From: Diadophis punctatus similis
Lineage: Eukaryota; Chordata; Lepidosauria; Squamata; Dipsadidae
NCBI GenBank assembly: GCA_023053685.1
Contig: JALIGW010000028.1
Span: 5,443,501-5,507,500 of the forward strand
Reading direction: 5' to 3'
DNA: 64,000 nucleotides
A program made the position numbers and the translations under genes. Of this stretch, positions 43,167 through 62,878 are shown piece by piece. Each line of letters starts with the position of its first letter. Position 1 is the stretch's first letter. The notes beneath the pieces are model-generated. The model was given only the letters and a program-made list of their open reading frames with translations. It searched no databases and had not been told where the DNA came from.

Positions 43167-43279
43167 AAGTACCGGAGGGAAGGTGGTTAAGTGCTTTTCC
43201 AGGCGGGGGGCCGCAAAATATTGTCCCGCGGGCCGCAGTTGGCCCGCGGGCCGCGAGTTTGAGACCCCTGCTTTAAATG

Positions 43280-45540
43280 GTGTCAAACTACTTCGGTACA
43301 TTGTCTTTCTTTTTCCTTTTTAAACTAGGAAGAGATGAATAAAATGCTCACATCCTCTGTCTTGGAATGTATACGATGTGCTATGTATGGGAAAGGTTGC
43401 CTGCATTTTTTCATCTCAGCTAATATTTGTATCAATGTGCATCCCCATTGCTGAGATACATGGACTACCATGTCATTGCAATTCAAAATAGATTGCCATA
43501 ATGCTGAGAAAGATAAACAACCACATGAATGGCACTTCCATGCCATCTAACTCATCTAGCAAAGCAAATTGCTAATTTACTCTCAAGGTCACTGAATGGT
43601 GCCATCCCCTTTGTCAAGTGAGCCTCAGTAAGAGAAATTAGACATTCCTTTCATAATCTCTCCTGCAAAGATGACTGTTTTGCACTAAGTAGATCCTATG
43701 GGTTATTCATTTGGCCTGAAATGTGAAAGGCACTTGCCTCAGCATCTTTAGAGTAATAGCTACTTTGTGCCATCCCTTCAAACTGCAAAGAAAATAAGAT
43801 TTGTGTGACTGCTAGTTTCCTAAGTATATACTTGCCTGGAATTCCTGTAAGAGAAGCTGGAGGACAAATTAATTGCTGCAAATACGTAGCTGCAATGACA
43901 ACTGTTTCACAAACTGCATAAGTAAGTGGGGTTCTTTATATGAGAGTGTTAACATTTTAATAAATTGGCTTCCTAGAAAACAACTGTATGCATTAAGAAT
44001 ACTGCCAAGAAAAATTAGGGACAGTTGAGTTTTATCATCAATGCACGAGAAATACTGAATTTTACTCTTTCCGATTAAATTTTCTCGTGAAAAGCTTCTG
44101 TTTTCACTGGCTAGATTAAACAGCAACAAATTCACCATTGAGAGATCTAAAGGGCCAAATTGAAGACAGATCATTCTCGAGACAAACCATATGGCCTCTT
44201 GGAACTGGCACCACAGAGTATTTCCAATCCTTTTAAGATGATTTTGGATTGTTCTTTGGGGAAGGAATTCCACTTCCAGTTTTCTTCCTGAACATTTTGA
44301 CCATTACTTCTGCTAACTTGGACGTTGCTGACCCAACTGATTCCCTATTTCCCATGGTTAGTCATGAGCTCTGCAAGGAAGTGGCAGGAGGTACAGTGTA
44401 GGCTAAAGTAACCCTGCAGTCCTATATCCTCTTGCTCAGTATTCCCCAAATATTGGGAAACTAAAGTTCTCTTCTTCCTCAATTAAAAGACACAATGTAT
44501 TCTTATCTCAAAGCACTCTACTTTTACAGTGTGCTATGAGTCACAATGATCAGTTCTTACTGAAGTCCTCCTACACAGTGCATCTTTTGTGTGAGTCACC
44601 ATGCAGGGCAAGACTGTTGGAAATTGGCAAGAACAAAGAGCAATTCATGCTCTGAAATGGGACAGTGCCTCCTCTGGGAATGGATAATTCTGCTACCTCT
44701 TTACTTTGGGAACAAGTGAATGTGCCAGTCGTGTAGACACATGGCAGTATTACCCTTGGTGGAGATTAGCTCGAATGAGTCAATTGAGCAGCGCATGCTG
44801 CAGGAATCCAATGTGCAGTCACCTTCATGTTAGGGACACATAAGCCTTGCATGACTTATTTCTTATGGTTTCCTAGCAGTTCTCTCTGTGGGATACTATG
44901 TGGAAAACACTTATTTCCAATACTGCCAGTGTTTATTCAGGGCACTGATGGAGTTTCTAGTGTTGAGATGCCTTGGATAACCCCAGAAATGATTCTATGA
45001 ATCATTTGTTGTTAACACAGTTTTGCTGAAAGATTAAGGTGCTATCACTATAGCCTAAGCATAGTAAACAAAGGGCTGCTACATTTGAGCTGCCAAAATG
45101 GGGTGAGCATACATAGCACCAAAAAGCAGCAGACCCGAAAGCCTAAATAATATTCATTAAATTGTGAAAGTATGTGTTTAAAAGTTCAACATGTATTTTT
45201 TCAAATATTAAAATCTACCTATGTGCAATAAACTCATGGATGATAAATGCCAACAACAGCTGGAGTTTCTTCTTTCATGGGCATTTTTAAAGAAAAGTTT
45301 TCAAGGCTTTATTGAAAAGGTGAAATTCAGTTTCAGTTTCAGGTTATTCTGTAATAACCATTTCTATGGGTAACTCTGCTGAGATCACTGAAAGACCTAT
45401 TAAGATGGATGCAGCAAAACATCAGAGTCCTATAAGTGCTTATAAACTGATACATTCGCTCTCATATCATCTTGTATGGATCGGCATTCATTTCATCAAT
45501 ACTTTTTTTCCACTAGGATCATTTCCGCTGAGGGGACAGT
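43280..45540. other. Intergenic sequence, no gene seen
   Basis: No conserved domain in any short reading frame, and no recognised repeat. Confidence 0.4.
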
Positions 45541-45564
45541 TAACCTGTCAATAATCAATCACAG

Positions 45565-48190
45565 ATGCAGGAAAACTTTGATTTGTTCCCCCCAGAACAC
45601 CAATCATCCAAATGCTTCACAATTTCTGCCTTTATTGCATTGGGGGGGGGGGGCATTGCCATAGGTCTATACTATAGGCCACCCAACCAAACAGAGGAAG
45701 TAGATGAACTTTTTGCTACTCAGCTAACTAAGGTATGTAGGAAGCACACCACAATAGTAATGGGGGATTTTAACTACCCTGACATCAACTGGGAGACAAA
45801 CTCTGCACCAAGTGGAAGATCCAATAGGTTCTTAACAAACATAGCAGACAACTTTGTTTCCCAAAAAGTAGAGAAGGGAACAAGGGGATCAGCCATATTG
45901 GACTTAATTCTCACTAACAGAGATGAAATGATAGAATGTGTTGAAGCTACAGGAACCTTGGGGTCAAGTGATCATGCAATATTGGAATTCAACATTATGC
46001 AAACACAAGCAGTAGAACAAAGTCAAACTAGAGTCTTGGACTTTAAGAAAGCTAATTTCAATAAACTTAGAGAAAGCTTGGGAAGGATTCCATGGACAAG
46101 AATCCTCAAGGGAAAAACAACTCAAGAAGCTTGGGAAATTTTGAAAAGTGAGATTATAAAAGCCCAGTCTAGCACAATAACAATGAAGAAGAAAAATAAC
46201 AGCTCTCAAAAGAAACCAGCATGGCTGCATAAAGAACTCTCTGACAAATTGAAAGACAAAAAGGACAAGTATAAAAAGTGGAAAGAGGGGGAAATAACTA
46301 AGGCAGAATATCAGCAAATAGTCCGAGCCTGTAAAGATGAAGTGAGGAAAGCTAAGGCTCACAATGAACAAAGGCTTGCGACAAAAGTAAAAAATAACCA
46401 AAAAAAAAGCTTCTTCCAACATATTACAAACAAGAAAAAAGCCAAGGAAACAATTGGTCCATTGCTGGGAGAAAGTGGCAAGAAGGTGACAAGCAACAGG
46501 GAGAAAGCAGAACTACTTAACTCATTTTTTGCATCTGTCTTTACACAAAGGGAAAAAACAGTCCAACCTATCAAAAACAGCACCACAAAAAACAGATTAG
46601 GAACACAAGTTAAAATAGGGAAGAAAATGGTAAGTGAACACCTGTCTACCCTAGACGAGTTCAAATCACCAGGACCGGATGGATTACACCCCAAGGTTCT
46701 GAAGGAACTGGCAGATAAGATCTCAGAACCACTGAACTATATCTTTCAAAGATCCTGGAGCACCGGGGAACTGCCAGAGAACTGGAAAAGAGCTGATGTA
46801 GTTCCCATCTTCAAAAAAGGAAAAAAAATAGATCCAGGAAACTACAGACCTATCAGCCTGACCTCAATACCAGGGAAGATTCTGGAAAAGATAATCAAGC
46901 AACGAATCAGCGAACACCTAGAAGCAAACAAAGTAATAACCAAAAGCCAACATGGGTTTGTCAAAAACAGATCATGCCAGACTAATCTTATTGCATTCTT
47001 TGACAAAGTGACAAAATTAGTGGACCAGAGAAATGCTGTCAATATAATTTACTTGGACTTCAGTAAGGCATTTGATAAAGTAGACCATAACCTACTACTA
47101 GATAAAGTAGAAAAATGTGGGTTAGACAGCAACACCACCAGATGGATTTGAAACTGGCTGACCAACTGGCACTCAACATGTAATGCTCAATGGGACTGCA
47201 TCTACATGGAGGGAAGTATGCAGTGAAGTACCCCAAGCCTCTGTTTTAGGCCAAGTACTCTTCCAACATCTTTATCAATGACGAGGGGCTAGATGGGGAA
47301 CTCATCAAATTTGCAGATGACACCAAACAGGCAGGAATAGCCAACACTCCAGAAGATAGGCTCAAGATACAGAAGGATCTTGAGACTTGAACATTGAGCG
47401 CTATCTAACAAAATGAAATTCAATGGTGAAAAAAGTAAGATTCTACATTTAGGCAAGAAAAACAAAATGCACAGGTACAGTATATGTGGTACCTTGCTCA
47501 ACAGTAGTAACTATGAAAGGGACCTTGGAGTCCTAGTGGACAACCATTTAAATATGAGCCAGCAGTGTGCAGCAGCTGCCAAAAAAGCCAACACAGTTCT
47601 AGGCTGCATTAACAAAGGGATAGAATCAAGATCACTTGAAGTGTTAATACCACTTTATAATGCCTTGGTAACGCCACACTTGGAATACTGCATTCAGTTT
47701 GGGTTGCCACGATGCAAAAAGGATGTTGAGACTCTAAAAGAGTGCAGAGAAGAGCAACAAAGATGATTAGGGGACTGGAGGCTAAAACATATGAAGAACG
47801 GTTGCAGGAACTGGGTATGTCTAGTTTAATGAAAAGGACTAGGGGAGACATGATAGCAGTGTTCCAATATCTCAGGGATTGCCACAAAGAAGAGAGAGTC
47901 AAACTATTCTCCAAAGCACCTGAGGGTAGAAGCAATGGGTGGAAACTAATCAAGGAGAGTACAACTTAGAACTAAGGAGAAATTTCCTGACAGTTAGAAC
48001 AATTAATCAGTGGAATGACTTTCCTCCAGAAGCTGTGGGTGCTCCAACACTGGAGGTTTTTAAGGAGAGAATGGACAACCATTTGTTTGTAATGATATAA
48101 GGTCTCCTGGTTGAGCAGAAATTTGGACTAAAAGACTTCCAAGGTCTCTTCCAATTTTGTTATTCTATAAATAAAACCGTAAGATCTACA
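45565..48190 (+). mobile_element. CR1 LINE, 5'-truncated, with decayed ORF2
   Basis: An open frame at 45565-47151 (528 codons) covers the end of the endonuclease domain (VMGDFNYPDINWE, SSDHAILEF) and most of the reverse transcriptase (PGPDGLHPKVLKEL, NYRPISL, YLDFSKAFDKVDH). It stops at 47151. Further reverse transcriptase is found beyond in other frames: FADDTK at about 47311-47330 and LEYCIQF at about 47680. Copy number and decay show a dead element. The endonuclease N-terminus is missing and a poly-G run at 45642-45652 disturbs the frame. From 48018 its 3' end is replaced by sequence nearly identical to copy A. Confidence 0.9.
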
Positions 48191-48194
48191 GCAG

Positions 48195-48296
48195 GGGTGT
48201 CAAACATACGTCAACACGGCGGTGTCAGGTAACGTATCGGGACTTTTCTCCCCTTCACTAAACTGGGTGTGGCCAGCACGTGACACATCCGGTCCG
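48195..48296. mobile_element. Truncated hAT MITE
   Basis: Begins CAGGGGTGTCAAACATACG after ATCTACAG, exactly as at 25262, but ends at GGTCCGC; the last ~25 bp and the right target duplication are missing. Confidence 0.85.
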
Positions 48297-48487
48297 CTGA
48301 CAGTCAGAACAATTAATCAGTGGAACAGCTTGCCTCCAGAAGTTTGTGAATGCTCCAACACTGGAAGTTTTTAAAATGTTAGATAACCATTTGTCTGAAG
48401 TGTTGTAGGGTTTCCTGCCTAAGCAGGGGGTTGGACTAGAAGACCTCCAAGGTCCCTTCCAACTCCGTTATTCTATTCTATTCTAAC
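48297..48487 (+). mobile_element. Second CR1 3' tail
   Basis: Starts CTGACAGTCAGAACAATTAA, the same CR1 position as 47987, and runs to the normal CR1 end (GTTGGACTAGAAGACCTCC, (ATTCT)n at 48470-48485). Confidence 0.85.
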
Positions 48488-48489
48488 TT

Positions 48490-49265
48490 GATTTCAGTTG
48501 CTATGGAAGAAAGACTCCTAGCTGATCCTTTGAAATGATAGTAGTTAACAGCTCTGTAGGAATAGGATGTTATTAATTTTAGTCCTGTTTGTCAGTGTGC
48601 TGTAAGCAGTTTGTCTCTTCAGAACTAGTGTGGCATATAAGCTGAATAAAGTTGTTATCTGGAATTTTAGCCTTCATTACTTAATAAAGGTGATATTAAT
48701 ATTTTAGCATGGCACCCATGCTTCCTTTGAAGTTCAGGAAAACATGTATTTCTTTTTAACCATTTTTTTAACATGCAGAAATTAGCCAATTGATAAACTA
48801 AGAAGGGCCATATTCTGGAATCTTTGAATGTTGCAAGTGTTAAAGAAGCCCCAATGGGAAAGGAAAAGATGTAACATATTTTAAGAGTTGTCTGCCTTTT
48901 CTCATATCAATGTCTTTTATTGTTGCTTTCTGATGTTTGCACATATATCAAATAAAGGCAACAAAATTAAATAGAAGATATAACATGGCATTAAATAATT
49001 CATGGGAAAATTAAACTAGAAGAGCAACTGGAGTGAGGAATCAGATTACTGAGAGAAAAACTAAAGCATCAGAAGATTTAGAAAAACAAGCAATAACACC
49101 AGAAAAAGGCTTGAAATCATTTATTTATTACCAGTTAGAAACAGCATGCTTTGTATGCAGGTATGGTTGCACAAGTGAGAAGTGTCCTGAGATGAGCTTC
49201 TAGTGTGACAAGGAAAGCAACCCATGTTTACCTGTGTAATTATTTCTATGAATAAATGAATCTCC
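48490..49265. other. Intergenic sequence, no gene seen
   Basis: AT-rich, no assigned features. Confidence 0.4.
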
Positions 49266-49272
49266 TTTATTA

Positions 49273-49505
49273 GGAGCTGAAGTGGTGCAGTGGTTAAATG
49301 CAGCCATTGCAGGCTGACTGCTAGTTCAACAGTTCAGCTGTTCAAATCTCACTAGGCTCAAGGTTGACTCAGCCTTCCATCCTTCCGAGGTCGGTAAAAT
49401 GAGGACCCAGATTGTTGGGGGCAATAGGCTGAACTCTGTAAACCGCTTAGAGAGGGCTGGAAAGCACTATGAAGCGGTATATAAGAAAAGTGCTATTGCT
49501 ATTAG
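49273..49505 (+). mobile_element. Sauria-type SINE
   Basis: tRNA-like head with GTGGTGCAGTGGTTAAATG (A-box region) and a B-box-like GTTCAAATCTC. The body has GGTTGACTCAGCCTTCCATC and AAATGAGGACCCAGATTG. The tail reads GTAAACCGCTTAGAGAGGG, GAAGCGGTATATAAG and TGCTATTGCTATT. This is the commonest SINE structure of squamate genomes. Confidence 0.92.
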
Positions 49506-50063
49506 AATACAACTAGGGAGAAGACTTGAATGGAAACCATTTAGAGAGTCTTGATAGAAATTCCATATAGAACAAAGGAGAAAAATGGACGCTTTAGTTT
49601 AAGCATCTTTTTGCTCTGTTTACATAATACAATAATCCATAATTGCATGTTTGATTTGGGCTTAATGTGTTGCATAAACGGAGTTAATCGTAATTTATTA
49701 AATAAATCATGATAAAATAATCTGTGACTTAGTATAATTTCTGACACAGGTCTTTCTCAGTGGTGCACAGGTTCAGATCAACCAAACTAAGTTATGGTTT
49801 GTTTTAATTATAATTTGAACAAATTATATGGTAACCTAGTTCACACTTTATATTACATGGTTTATGTATTATAAAATATAATTTTCTTTTCCCACTAAAG
49901 GAGGTAAAAAAGAAAAGAATTCTTGGGAATATATGCTTCCAATTAAACCCAAAATAGCATCTTCAATTGCTTTAATCACCTTTGTTTTTTCCCATCTCAC
50001 AACTGTGTGTAATAGTACAGCCACACCATGCCAACTTTTATGCTAAAAAGCAAATCTTATTTT

Positions 50064-50140
50064 ATTTATTTATTTATTTAATTTAGGATTCTTATATGCT
50101 GCCCTACTCCCTGGGGACTCAGGGCGGCGTACAACATTTG
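50064..50140 (-). repeat. LINE 3'-tail fragment of the CR1/L2 superfamily
   Basis: On the - strand: GTACGCCGCCCTGAGTCCC, then GGGCAGCATATAAG and (AAATA)n, matching the tail at 40145-40225. Confidence 0.75.
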
Positions 50141-50144
50141 AAAA

Positions 50145-52560
50145 CTTATTTGTACAGTATAAACCTACTTTTTATACTCTGTATTTCATGAATTATTTTT
50201 TTTCCAGTTTCTCACCTATACCACCACTTCAGTATCAGGGTGTGAATAAAACAGGAAACACATTTTGGTTTGAACCAACCATTTTGTTTTCAAATTCTAC
50301 CAGACTGCCTTGGATTTGCTGGAGTTCAGCAGAAACCAAATAGTGAGGGATCCTATACTTTTTAAATATGAGTCGGGAAAAATGTATCACCTTCTTTCTC
50401 CATTCACCATCCCCCAGAACAGGATATGTTATCAGCCTGTTGGCCTTGATTTTCATGGACCCTCCCTTTTCTTCCTTCGCCACAAAAGCATTGGCCTACT
50501 TACCTGTTTCCTACTGCAATGGACTTAGCAGCAAAGAAAAGATTCCCAAAGTGACAAATCCCACCAGTTTGTCCACCTCAGATCTTCCCTCCAATTTTTC
50601 CTCTCTTCAGGCCCTTGGCTTTTTCATGCCATTACCCGCCAAACTACTTCTGCTCAGAACAACTGTGTTTCAGTCCATAACCTTTCTTTCAGTTTGAGGC
50701 TGTATAATCCCAAACCAACTTCTTCATATATGGAATTGTTAGAATACCTACCATCTCTCTACTTAAACTGAGATAACTGTTTGGCTAACTCGTAAACAGT
50801 CCCTGAAATGGATGAAGATAAGATACAACAACAATTTATCAAACAACTGCACCTAAGAAATATTGAAAAATGACTGCATCATTTTGAAGAAAAAAATTGC
50901 ATGGAATCTCTCTACAGGGTTTTCACATTGAAGATGAAAGAAATTGATAACAAATCTGCAGGCAACACCAAATTAGTAATAGAACTTCAATGTTTTTGTT
51001 ATCATATAACTGTTGGGAAAACTTTTCAGCCCTGAGAGAAGTACAAGTGTTTGATTATGTGAAATCTCAATTTAACAAGCTACAAACTCTGCATGCAAGA
51101 GACAAAATTTCCATCTAGTCATTCCCCCTGAAATAATAAACAAGCCTACCATATATATAAAACAATTTGTAAGAGGCAGTTATATATTAATTTTGTAACA
51201 CCATGACCAAAATATGTAAGCTGCCATGATGTATTTTTGCATTTAACAAATTTGGAATATGATTTTATTCCAATTTTTTCTCTAAAATGAGAAAATTGGA
51301 TTCAAGACTAAGCTGGGTTCCCATCTGCCTTTGTTTCTGCACTATCCCCTTGATATACATTCAGTAATTACTATTCTTAGCAAAATAATACCTCCCATGT
51401 GTTTTTTTCCTGTGGCTGAAAAACACTTAAGCTTAGAGATACTGGAATTGAAATTGAGATAAAAGGACAATGACTATTATTTTGCTGATGTCTACTTAGC
51501 TCTATGGGCAAAGGTGTTTCTGTGGCAAACTAGTAGCTTTTGGCTTTGAATAAATATGTCTAATTATCATGTATTGCACTTACCAATAAAACAAAAAAAT
51601 CCAGAATAAATTATTTCTCTTAGATACAAAGTAGGCATCACTGTTTTTCCTGAAACTTTCTCTAATCCTGACTATAAAAATCATACAATAGATTCTAGCT
51701 ACTAGGTTATTTTATAGAGAACAGGGAGGGAGTTAAAACCTAATCATTACAAAAATCAGCTCTGTATTAATATTGTACTCAATCAATACATAATTGCTAT
51801 TCAAGTATATTTCCATTCTTCAGATGTTAGTAACATGAAAACCGATTCCATTAGCCTTGTATTACAAGTTTGTAGTGACAAAATATGTCAAGTAATTGGC
51901 TCTCTTTACTTATACCAGCACAGAACTGTATTATCTTTTATAATCTTACAACACAAGACACTCAGGGAATTCTTTTTAAAAGTAAGATTAATAAAGGAAC
52001 ATGTGTTTTATTACTTGGACTTTTCCTAAACAAGGCTTAAATAATGAGAAATGTCAAAGCATTCCATAGAAAAAAAAATCAAAGAAATTTGGGAATGAAT
52101 CAAATAGGAAGTTAAACTAAGATTCTGGAAGAAAACATCTGCAACTGATGAAAAAACTCCAAAAAAACGTAGCAATTCATTGTGTTGAATATTAAGAAAT
52201 GCACAATTATACCATTGCCATTAGTAAAGAATGTTTTCTATTTCTTAAAATCAAATTATTTACAGTGATGTATTGTTTAAGAATCATTAATATATTGCAC
52301 ATAATTTAAATTCTTTAATGTCATTCTCTACAAAGGAGTTAAATTATCATCAGTACTGACCTTACATATTTTAGACAGAAGTGATGCTCCCGGGTATTTC
52401 AAGAACAAGATACTTAAATAGATTAAAAAGCTACAGTTGTATCCTCTCAAAATTCAAACTGAATTAAGGTTACAGTAGTGGCTTTCTGTTCTTTCACAGA
52501 ACATCCAGATGATAACACATCACAGAGCTGTGCAAATTGTGGTTCCAGGAAAAGAAACAA
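50145..52560 (-). other. EMC7 3' UTR and downstream region
   Basis: Sequence directly downstream of the EMC7 stop (- strand). An AATAAA hexamer on the - strand at 52012-52007 is one candidate polyadenylation signal, about 550 bp after the stop. No other gene is seen. Confidence 0.4.
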
Positions 52561-60591
<8,031 letters not shown>

Positions 60592-60800
60592 GACAGGTCT
60601 TGCGCGAGATACCGGGATAACGAACAAGCGGAAGGAGGCTTCCCCCCCCCTTTCTTCCCCTTATCGGCGCATGCGCCAAGCGACCGGAATGCGCCTTTCG
60701 ACAGGCCGGCGTGTGGTCACGTGACAAATAAGGGAAATGCCCGGTTCTTATCCTCAACTCTGAAACTCCGGACTTCCGGTTCCTTCTAGCATTTTTTTTC
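60592..60800 (-). promoter_or_regulatory. Putative EMC7 promoter
   Basis: GC-rich sequence just upstream of the EMC7 ATG, without a TATA box. It has an NRF-1-like palindrome GGCGCATGCGCC (60666-60677), a USF-type GTCACGTGAC (about 60715-60724) and ETS-like CTTCCGG (about 60772). All are common in housekeeping promoters. Function is inferred from position. Confidence 0.6.
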
Positions 60801-61453
60801 CGAGGGGGCGTGGAAATTAGCCTTGGGTTGGTAGTAAATTATTGCCAGACGAGGCTATATTACTGTGATTCGGCAAAATTATACCCTACCCTACTCGAAG
60901 AATCAGGATAAAAATATTCGTGAGCCACCCGAGTGGAAATGCTAATTAGATTCATTTTTCAGCAACTGACACTAACAAGGTTTTTTTAAAAAAGTTTGAA
61001 ACACCTCCAGTCCCTTCTAACACTATTAATACAAAATGAATTATTTTTGAATTATTCATGAATTATTTTTGTATAATTTGTGCAAATATATATGTGTACT
61101 TGTAAATAGTTACAATCAAAAGTTTTTCACGGGAAATTAAATTCTCAAAACGTATGTGAACTGTTGATAAAGCAATTATGCTTCCTCTATAGATCAACTA
61201 TGTATAGAGTACAGATAGATCAGAGACCATTGCCGAGGTAATAGATATTTAATAGTTTCATTTGTAGATTCATATTTCTTAGGTTATTAACCAGGTACTG
61301 CATTTATTGAATGGTCTGATTTACTGATATATAAAAATGTTGCACTATAAAATTTTATTCTACTTTCACCAATAGTAAAGTGACCAGAGTTTTTTTTCTT
61401 CAAGCGGGACACCATTGACGGGGGTGGGTTTCTCCATTTGAGTTTGCCCTCTG

Positions 61454-61490
61454 CGCATGCGCAGAACGCTGCGCATGCGCAGAGGGCAAA
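61454..61490. promoter_or_regulatory. Pair of NRF-1-like motifs in a palindrome
   Basis: CTGCGCATGCGCAG occurs twice, about 18 bp apart, forming a 36 bp palindrome. Each unit matches the NRF-1 consensus GCGCATGCGC. It is within the transposon at 61376-62870, about 0.87 kb upstream of the EMC7 start. Confidence 0.5.
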
Positions 61491-61550
61491 ACAGCAAATG
61501 TCGGCGTCCAGGTGAGGTGGGGGGAGGGGGGACGCGGGAGGCCACTGTAC

Positions 61551-61713
61551 GTCCTACCTACCTGGGACTTTTCCCGGTAGCTTCAGTCGCGTTCCTTGCT
61601 AATAGCGTCCAGAGCAGAGCAGCCCCTCCCAGAAGATCGCGAGACGTTATCTTTTGGAAGAGGCTGCTCTGCTCTGGGCGCCAATTAGCAAGGAACGCGA
61701 CTGAGAAGAGTAT
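61551..61713. repeat. Internal palindrome 1
   Basis: Left arm GGGACTTTTCCCGGTAGC...GTTCCTTGCTAAT, AGAGCAGAGCAGC; right arm the inverse, GCTGCTCTGCTCT...ATTAGCAAGGAAC. The loop reads AGATCGCGAGACGTTATCTT. Confidence 0.9.
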
Positions 61714-61767
61714 AGTATTCTTTACAATCCATAAAGGTGTTCCCCCTGGAAGAATGTTTGGCTGCAT

Positions 61768-61835
61768 TTTATTTTATTTATTTACATTTCTATGCCGTCC
61801 ATCTCTACAAGATGACTCCGGACGGCATTAATTCT
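61768..61835 (-). repeat. LINE 3'-tail fragment
   Basis: The - strand shows GCCGTCCGGAGTCATC, GGACGGCATAGAAATG and (AAATA)n, the tail type seen at 40150 and 50064. Confidence 0.65.
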
Positions 61836-62411
61836 CAGTCCCTCAGGTTTGCGCCTCAAGGTAGTCAGTTATATACACGACAACACAAGGCTCACTTGTT
61901 GTTGACAAAGGTGAAAGGAATCTTAATGTGTAGCAGTAAGGTTAAGGCAGAGACAGTAAGACGAAACAGAAACTGGGAAAGGAAATCGCCGTCCCTAAGT
62001 ACACCCCCCCCCGCTCTCGAAACGGGAGACTTTTCCCCCTGTGGAGCAGATCCACCAAGCGCAGCAAAGAAATGGAGCCCGGGGGAACCTCTTGGCTGAC
62101 CCAAGCAGAGTGGGAGGAATGCGATTTCTGGCCAATCAGCACCGTCTTTGTCTTCGCACGAGGAAGAGCGAGCGAACCAATGGGGAAGCAGTGGCGCGGC
62201 TCCACCGCCGGTCTTCATTTTGCTGAGAAGTTGCTGATGCAGGGATGGGAATCCGGCCGTGAGCGGCCTTTCGCAGTCCCTGGCGGCTCCCCCCTTGCGT
62301 CATGCTCATCACGCTCTGCTACTCTACCGGGAAAAGTCCCAGGTCGGACGTGCGCCCCGTCCCGTCCGCCAGTCCTGCCCCACCCCCCCCAACCCCCAGC
62401 GCGAGACGCGC

Positions 62412-62595
62412 GTCCTACCTGGGACTTTTCCCGGTAGCTTCAGTCGCGTTCCTTGCTAATTAGCGCCCAGAGCAGAGCAGCCCCTCCCAGAAGATAACGT
62501 CTCGCGATCTTCTGGGAGGGGCTGCTCTGCTCTGGACGCTATTAGCAAGGAACGCGACTGGAGCTGCTACCGGGAAAAGTCTCAGGTAGGACGCG
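62412..62595. repeat. Internal palindrome 2
   Basis: About 90 bp arms from GTCCTACCTGGGACTTTTCC to GCTGCTCTGC and back to CAGGTAGGAC. The loop AGATAACGTCTCGCGATCTT is the reverse complement of the loop in palindrome 1. Confidence 0.93.
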
Positions 62596-62878
62596 CGCCC
62601 CGCCCTGCCCCTTTTGCCGCGGCACACTTAGCATGGCCTCATGGGACAAGTGCAAAGTGGCGCTCCCCCCCAGGGTTCGCTCTGCCCCGCCCCGCGCCAC
62701 CCTGTGAATAGAGGGGACTGAATCGGAAGCCTGTCGCTCGGGCGCGCGTCTGGCTGGAGGAAGAAGCGGGGGCTCAAAAATCGGGACTTTTTAAGAGGGC
62801 GGGCGGGACGCGGGACAAAGCATTAAAAAGCGGGTCTGTCCCGCCAAAATCGGGACGTCTGGTCACCTTAACCAATAG

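Larger units (their letters stand above)
40347..43270 (-). mobile_element. Complete autonomous hAT transposon, 2924 bp
   Basis: Ends CAGGGGTCTCAAACTC and GAGTTTGAGACCCCTG are perfect 16 bp inverted repeats. They are flanked by the perfect 8 bp target duplication CTTTAAAT (40339-40346 and 43271-43278). The element carries one uninterrupted transposase frame (40544-42547, - strand). The 5' region upstream of the transposase (42550-43270) contains two large palindromes. Intact ends, an exact target duplication and an open frame together point to a recent insertion that may still be active. Confidence 0.94.
61376..62870. mobile_element. hAT-like non-autonomous element made of inverted palindromes, 1495 bp
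   Basis: Ends TAAAGTGACCAG and CTGGTCACCTTA are inverted with one mismatch. The perfect 8 bp target duplication ACCAATAG is at 61368-61375 and 62871-62878. It contains two large palindromes (61551-61713 and 62412-62595) that are themselves in opposite orientation. The adjoining GC-rich DNA (62240-62800) has overlapping spurious reading frames. A LINE tail fragment (61768-61835) lies inside it. Confidence 0.87.

Noticed and set aside
45565..47151. 528-codon frame as a host gene
   Set aside because: It is the endonuclease/reverse transcriptase of a CR1 LINE, and it is broken downstream.
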